From positions 103,711-167,710 of the forward strand of contig JAHEGG010000006.1 of the NCBI GenBank assembly GCA_024639845.1: DNA of 64,000 nt. Reading direction: 5' to 3'. Position numbers and translations under genes: made by a program. The stretch comes from Microbacteriaceae bacterium. Lineage in GTDB: Bacteria; Actinomycetota; Actinomycetes; Actinomycetales; Microbacteriaceae. The stretch's first letter is position 1. Every line of letters begins with the position of its first letter. Under the pieces are notes generated by a model. That model saw only the letters and a list, made by a program, of their open reading frames with translations. It was not told where the DNA came from and ran no database searches. Positions 61,349-64,000 of this stretch are shown here, piece after piece.

Positions 61349-62743
61349 TTAGTTCTTGGAGTCAGGGTCAATCTGGCTGAACAGCGCAAAGAGTGCTGCA
61401 GCAAGAACGAATCCGACCAATGCGGTCAGGTCACCGACACCCCAGGCGCTAGCCAATGGGCCGGTGTAAAGAACCTGTGCCGCGAAGCCCCAGATCGAAA
61501 CCGCGGTAGCGATTACGAATGCTGCGGCACCAGCCCAAGAGTTCTTCGGAGCCAGTGCGCGAGCGCCAGCGTCCTTGCCCTTGGAGAGGATGCGCTCGGT
61601 GAGAACAACCGCGATCCATGGCGAGACCCAGTAGGAGACCACCAAAAGGAACGCGTCGAGCTGGTGGGCTACGTCACCGTTGACCACGCCGAGGTATGAG
61701 ATCGCACCACCGACGAGACCGGCGAGCGCAACCATGATTGCACGACGGGTCTTGAAGCCGAGGTTGAAGCCCATTGCCAAGAACGACATGGCACCCGAGT
61801 AGATGTTCAGGATGTTTGCCGATACCGACCCGATCACGATTGCTAGCAATACGAAAGCGGCGAGTGTTGAGTTGAACAGACCGGTGAACGCCTCGGTTGG
61901 GTTAGCGATGCCCCAGAAAGCACCAGGGTTACCACCCGAGAGAGCGTTGAATGCGAGCACACCAACGGCCATGATGAGGGTGGTGCTCAGGAAGTTACCC
62001 ATACCTGCGAACCAGCCGAGAGCCTGCTTTGAGGTGTTGGCTGGAAGGTAGCGGGTGTAGTCCGAAGCGAACGCCGTCCAGCCGGCGGTATAGCCGTAGG
62101 CCGCACCAGCGGTCAGAGTGAAGCCTGCCCATGGGAATGCGGCAGAGTCGCTAGCAACCACGTTGAACACGCCAGGGGTGCTGAAAACGAGGACCACGAC
62201 GATGATCCAAACTGCGGCCAAGAAGTAGGACGCGTAGCGCTCCCACTTTTGGATCAGGTTGTGACCGACGAATGCGACACCAACCTGAAGCAAGATGATG
62301 ATTGCGAGTGCGCCAAAGATTCCAACAGCGGGAAGTAGGGCGACGAGCGCGAAGGTTCCCGAAATGGTGTTAACAGCGAACCAGCCGATACCAGCGACGA
62401 GAGTGGACATACCCGACGGGATCAGGTTTCCCCACTTGCCGAAGGCGTTGCGGCCAAGAACCATCTGAGGAAGACCAGCTTCTGGACCCCAGGTGCTCAG
62501 GATTCCGTGGGTGATGCCGGCGAGGGCGTTACCTACGAATACGGCGAGCAGACCTTGCCAGACATTCAGGCCGAAGCCGATTGCCAGTGCGCCGACGAAT
62601 ACGGTTGCGAACTCTAGGTTCGGGGACGACCAAACAGTGAAAAGGTGCCACGGTTTGCCGTGACGCTCAGCCGCAGGAATTGGCTGAACGTCGTTGGTTT
62701 CGATTGCACCTGCCGAAGCAGGGTTAGTGTTTGTGTTTGTCAT
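61349..62743 (-). CDS. codB: Cytosine permease, NCS1 family
   Basis: This 464-residue transporter of the NCS1 family imports cytosine or a related base. About twelve hydrophobic helices are visible. 'SSPNLEFATVFVGALAIGFGL' with 'LPQMVLGRNAFGKWGN' are the conserved helix 1 and helix 2-3 regions of the CodB branch; 'GYTAGWTAFASDYTRYLP' holds the Asp-Tyr pair typical of NCS1 transporters. The ATG at 62743 is preceded by a TAGAGT box at 7 bases; the longer frame to 62920 adds unrelated residues. The deaminase gene follows. Confidence 0.93.
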   Translation of the reverse strand: MTNTNTNPASAGAIETNDVQPIPAAERHGKPWHLFTVWSSPNLEFATVFVGALAIGFGLNVWQGLLAVFVGNALAGITHGILSTWGPEAGLPQMVLGRNAFGKWGNLIPSGMSTLVAGIGWFAVNTISGTFALVALLPAVGIFGALAIIILLQVGVAFVGHNLIQKWERYASYFLAAVWIIVVVLVFSTPGVFNVVASDSAAFPWAGFTLTAGAAYGYTAGWTAFASDYTRYLPANTSKQALGWFAGMGNFLSTTLIMAVGVLAFNALSGGNPGAFWGIANPTEAFTGLFNSTLAAFVLLAIVIGSVSANILNIYSGAMSFLAMGFNLGFKTRRAIMVALAGLVGGAISYLGVVNGDVAHQLDAFLLVVSYWVSPWIAVVLTERILSKGKDAGARALAPKNSWAGAAAFVIATAVSIWGFAAQVLYTGPLASAWGVGDLTALVGFVLAAALFALFSQIDPDSKN

Positions 62744-62750
62744 AGGCAAA

Positions 62751-62756
62751 ACTCTA
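62751..62756 (-). promoter_or_regulatory. -10 box of a probable leaderless promoter (codB operon)
   Basis: TAGAGT on the minus strand lies 7 bases before the codB ATG. The -10 and start context match metZ closely. Confidence 0.5.
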
Positions 62757-62876
62757 TTGCCGGCACTCCCAGCCTTTTCGCAGATTTGTTGTTTTCCAAG
62801 TAACGAACTTGTAAAACGTTTCAACCTGTGGTTCAAGGTTAGATTTGAAGAAGTTGAGTGTTTGAAAGGGGCTTGG

Positions 62877-63836
62877 ATGCACATCCTCGATGTTTTTTGC
62901 CCAGACGCCAATCGGCGCATCCGCCTGACTCAACTCGATTCGCGCTTCATCGAGCCATATTTGGAAATGCTGGACGATCCTGAAGGTCTCCGATTGACCG
63001 CCACAACGGCCAAGTTTGACCGACCAAAAATTGAGCAGTGGCTTGCAACGCGTGCTTCAATTTCCAATCGCAAAGACTGGGCGGTAGTGCTCGACGGTAG
63101 CGGTCGCACCGGGGAGTTTGTAGGTGAACTTGTGCTCAACGAGTTCGACGATGTCAAGAATCAGATGAACCTACGAATCGCGCTTCGCGGTGTCGACTAC
63201 TACTCGCGGGGCTTCGGTCGGCAGGCCATCGCCTTGGCTCTCGAGTATGCCTTCGACGAGCTCGCGTTAGCCAAGGTCACGCTCGAGGTGTTAGTTGCGA
63301 ATCCGAGAGCAATCCGGTGCTACGAGGCGGTCGGTTTTGTAACCGGGCGACAGTTTTCTGAAAAGGGTTTGCGGTTTCAACGAATGTCGATCAATAAGCA
63401 ACAGTTTGTTTCGGCAATTGGTCAGAGAGCCTTGCAAAACTTTCTGCAACCCGGATGGGTTTTTGCAACCGATACTGCAAAGCGCAGGGCCGGTCTCTGC
63501 AACTATTCGGCGAGACAAATTTCTATATCTCGCTATTACATCGACTTGCATTCGATCGATGACTGCATGCAAGTTTTGGCCCACGAGTTGGGTCACGCCA
63601 AAGCCGGTAATGCCGCAGGGCACGGCAAGAAGTGGCTGACCGCAGCGAGGCAGTTTGGTTTTCGCAACGAGAAGTTAACGGGGCTGACCGTAGCCGAGGA
63701 GCATGCGCCATGGCTTGGAGCGTGTCCGGCTGGGCACCAGCACTTTAGGTATCGCAAACCGACGGGCCCACTGAGCTGCCTCAAGTGCTCATCCCAGTTT
63801 TCGAGTCAGCACCTGATCGCTTGGAAAAGGCGGTAG
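62877..63836 (+). CDS. GNAT acetyltransferase fused to a SprT-like zinc metallopeptidase domain
   Basis: This 319-residue two-domain protein has a GNAT acetyltransferase (RimJ/RimL-like) at residues 10-172, with the acetyl-CoA loop 'YSRGFGRQAIALAL' (109-122) and 'NPRAIRCYEAVGF' (142-154). A SprT-like domain spans about 180-319, with HELGH at 236-240, a third His in 'GHGKKW', and a C-terminal zinc ribbon (Cys283, Cys301, Cys304 and nearby His). SprT/SPRTN peptidases act on DNA-protein crosslinks in other organisms. The ATG at 62877 has an AAAGGGG site. The frame is open throughout, so the fusion is not a frameshift product. The joint role is unknown. Confidence 0.82.
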   Translation: MHILDVFCPDANRRIRLTQLDSRFIEPYLEMLDDPEGLRLTATTAKFDRPKIEQWLATRASISNRKDWAVVLDGSGRTGEFVGELVLNEFDDVKNQMNLRIALRGVDYYSRGFGRQAIALALEYAFDELALAKVTLEVLVANPRAIRCYEAVGFVTGRQFSEKGLRFQRMSINKQQFVSAIGQRALQNFLQPGWVFATDTAKRRAGLCNYSARQISISRYYIDLHSIDDCMQVLAHELGHAKAGNAAGHGKKWLTAARQFGFRNEKLTGLTVAEEHAPWLGACPAGHQHFRYRKPTGPLSCLKCSSQFSSQHLIAWKRR

Positions 63837-63881
63837 TTATAGCCGGTTGGCAAAGCTATCGGAGCCACATCGGCCGAGCCT

Positions 63882-64000
63882 TTAGGTCAGCGCTACCCAA
63901 ATCAGAATCATCGTCACGATGAACCCGGCGACGTAGTTGAGTTTGATGAACTGCTTCCAGCCTCGGTTTGCGCTCTCGCAGGTTTCATCGGTGATGTTCA
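63882..64000 (-). CDS. C-terminal end of a membrane protein (start outside window)
   Basis: The last 39 codons of a minus-strand gene are visible, ending in TAA (63882-63884). They read 'NITDETCESANRGWKQFIKL' and then a single hydrophobic helix, 'NYVAGFIVTMILIWVALT'. The basic-aromatic segment before the helix fits a small membrane protein or the last helix of a transporter. I cannot assign a family from this fragment. It is convergent with the GNAT-SprT gene across 45 bases. Confidence 0.6.
   Translation of the reverse strand, partial: NITDETCESANRGWKQFIKLNYVAGFIVTMILIWVALT

Overview
The window reads as a gene-dense, moderately high-GC actinobacterial chromosome segment, most likely from the Microbacteriaceae (possibly a compact aquatic lineage; the family is an inference from gene content). 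The evidence is two WhiB proteins, the MtrA-MtrB-LpqB signalling set, an acyl-CoA carboxylase with a small epsilon subunit, PdtaS, Rv3235-like and Rv3259-like proteins, and DUF5719. No insertion sequence, prophage, integrase, CRISPR array or rRNA operon was found. There is one tRNA gene. No stretch without a gene exceeds about 200 bases.

Layout. 0-1 kb: end of a sugar ABC permease. 1-13.5 kb: housekeeping genes, namely an SPFH protein, the biotinylated alpha subunit of acyl-CoA carboxylase, Maf, an RNA methyltransferase, a NarL-type response regulator/kinase/degenerate-kinase trio, a DUF885 protein, the carboxylase beta and epsilon subunits, and biotin ligase divergent from them. 13.5-15.3 kb: purK and purE. 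15.3-34.6 kb: a cell-envelope glycopolymer region with an LCP ligase, an ABC-2 exporter pair, glycosyl- and glycerophosphotransferases, a LysM wall protein, a LicC-like nucleotidyltransferase, an O-antigen ligase/polymerase, manA, galE, whiB2, a very large glycosyltransferase, a DUF5719 protein and manB. 34.6-44.1 kb: ahcY, mtrA-mtrB-lpqB, a comF-like gene, a short hpf and secA. 44.1-48.6 kb: an Rv3235-like protein, a SAF protein plus ParA-like ATPase, pdtaS and whiB1. The stretch from whiB2 to secA follows the gene order around Rv3260c-Rv3240c of Mycobacterium tuberculosis. 48.8-64 kb: accessory and metabolic genes, namely two Bcp peroxiredoxins, tRNA-Lys with a LysE exporter, a collagen-like surface protein, an isochorismatase-like hydrolase, MalY- and MetZ-type sulfur enzymes, a 1593-residue membrane protein, codB with a yeast-type cytosine deaminase, and a GNAT-SprT fusion protein.

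How the genes work together. Envelope precursor supply (manA, manB, galE, the LicC-like enzyme), polymerisation, export and attachment (LCP) sit side by side. They are followed by the envelope-stress system MtrAB-LpqB and the secretion motor SecA. Biotin ligase lies back to back with the carboxylase subunits; the complex it serves is completed by the biotin-carrying subunit 7 kb away.

The most general signal is in the transcription starts. At least fourteen genes have a TANNNT -10 hexamer placed 5-7 bases before the start codon and no Shine-Dalgarno sequence, which is the arrangement expected of leaderless mRNAs. The protein-level observations most worth a second look are the GNAT-SprT fusion, the Fcy1-type cytosine deaminase beside codB, the hibernation factor without its dimerisation domain, and the giant multi-spanning membrane protein with a Cys-rich N-terminus.
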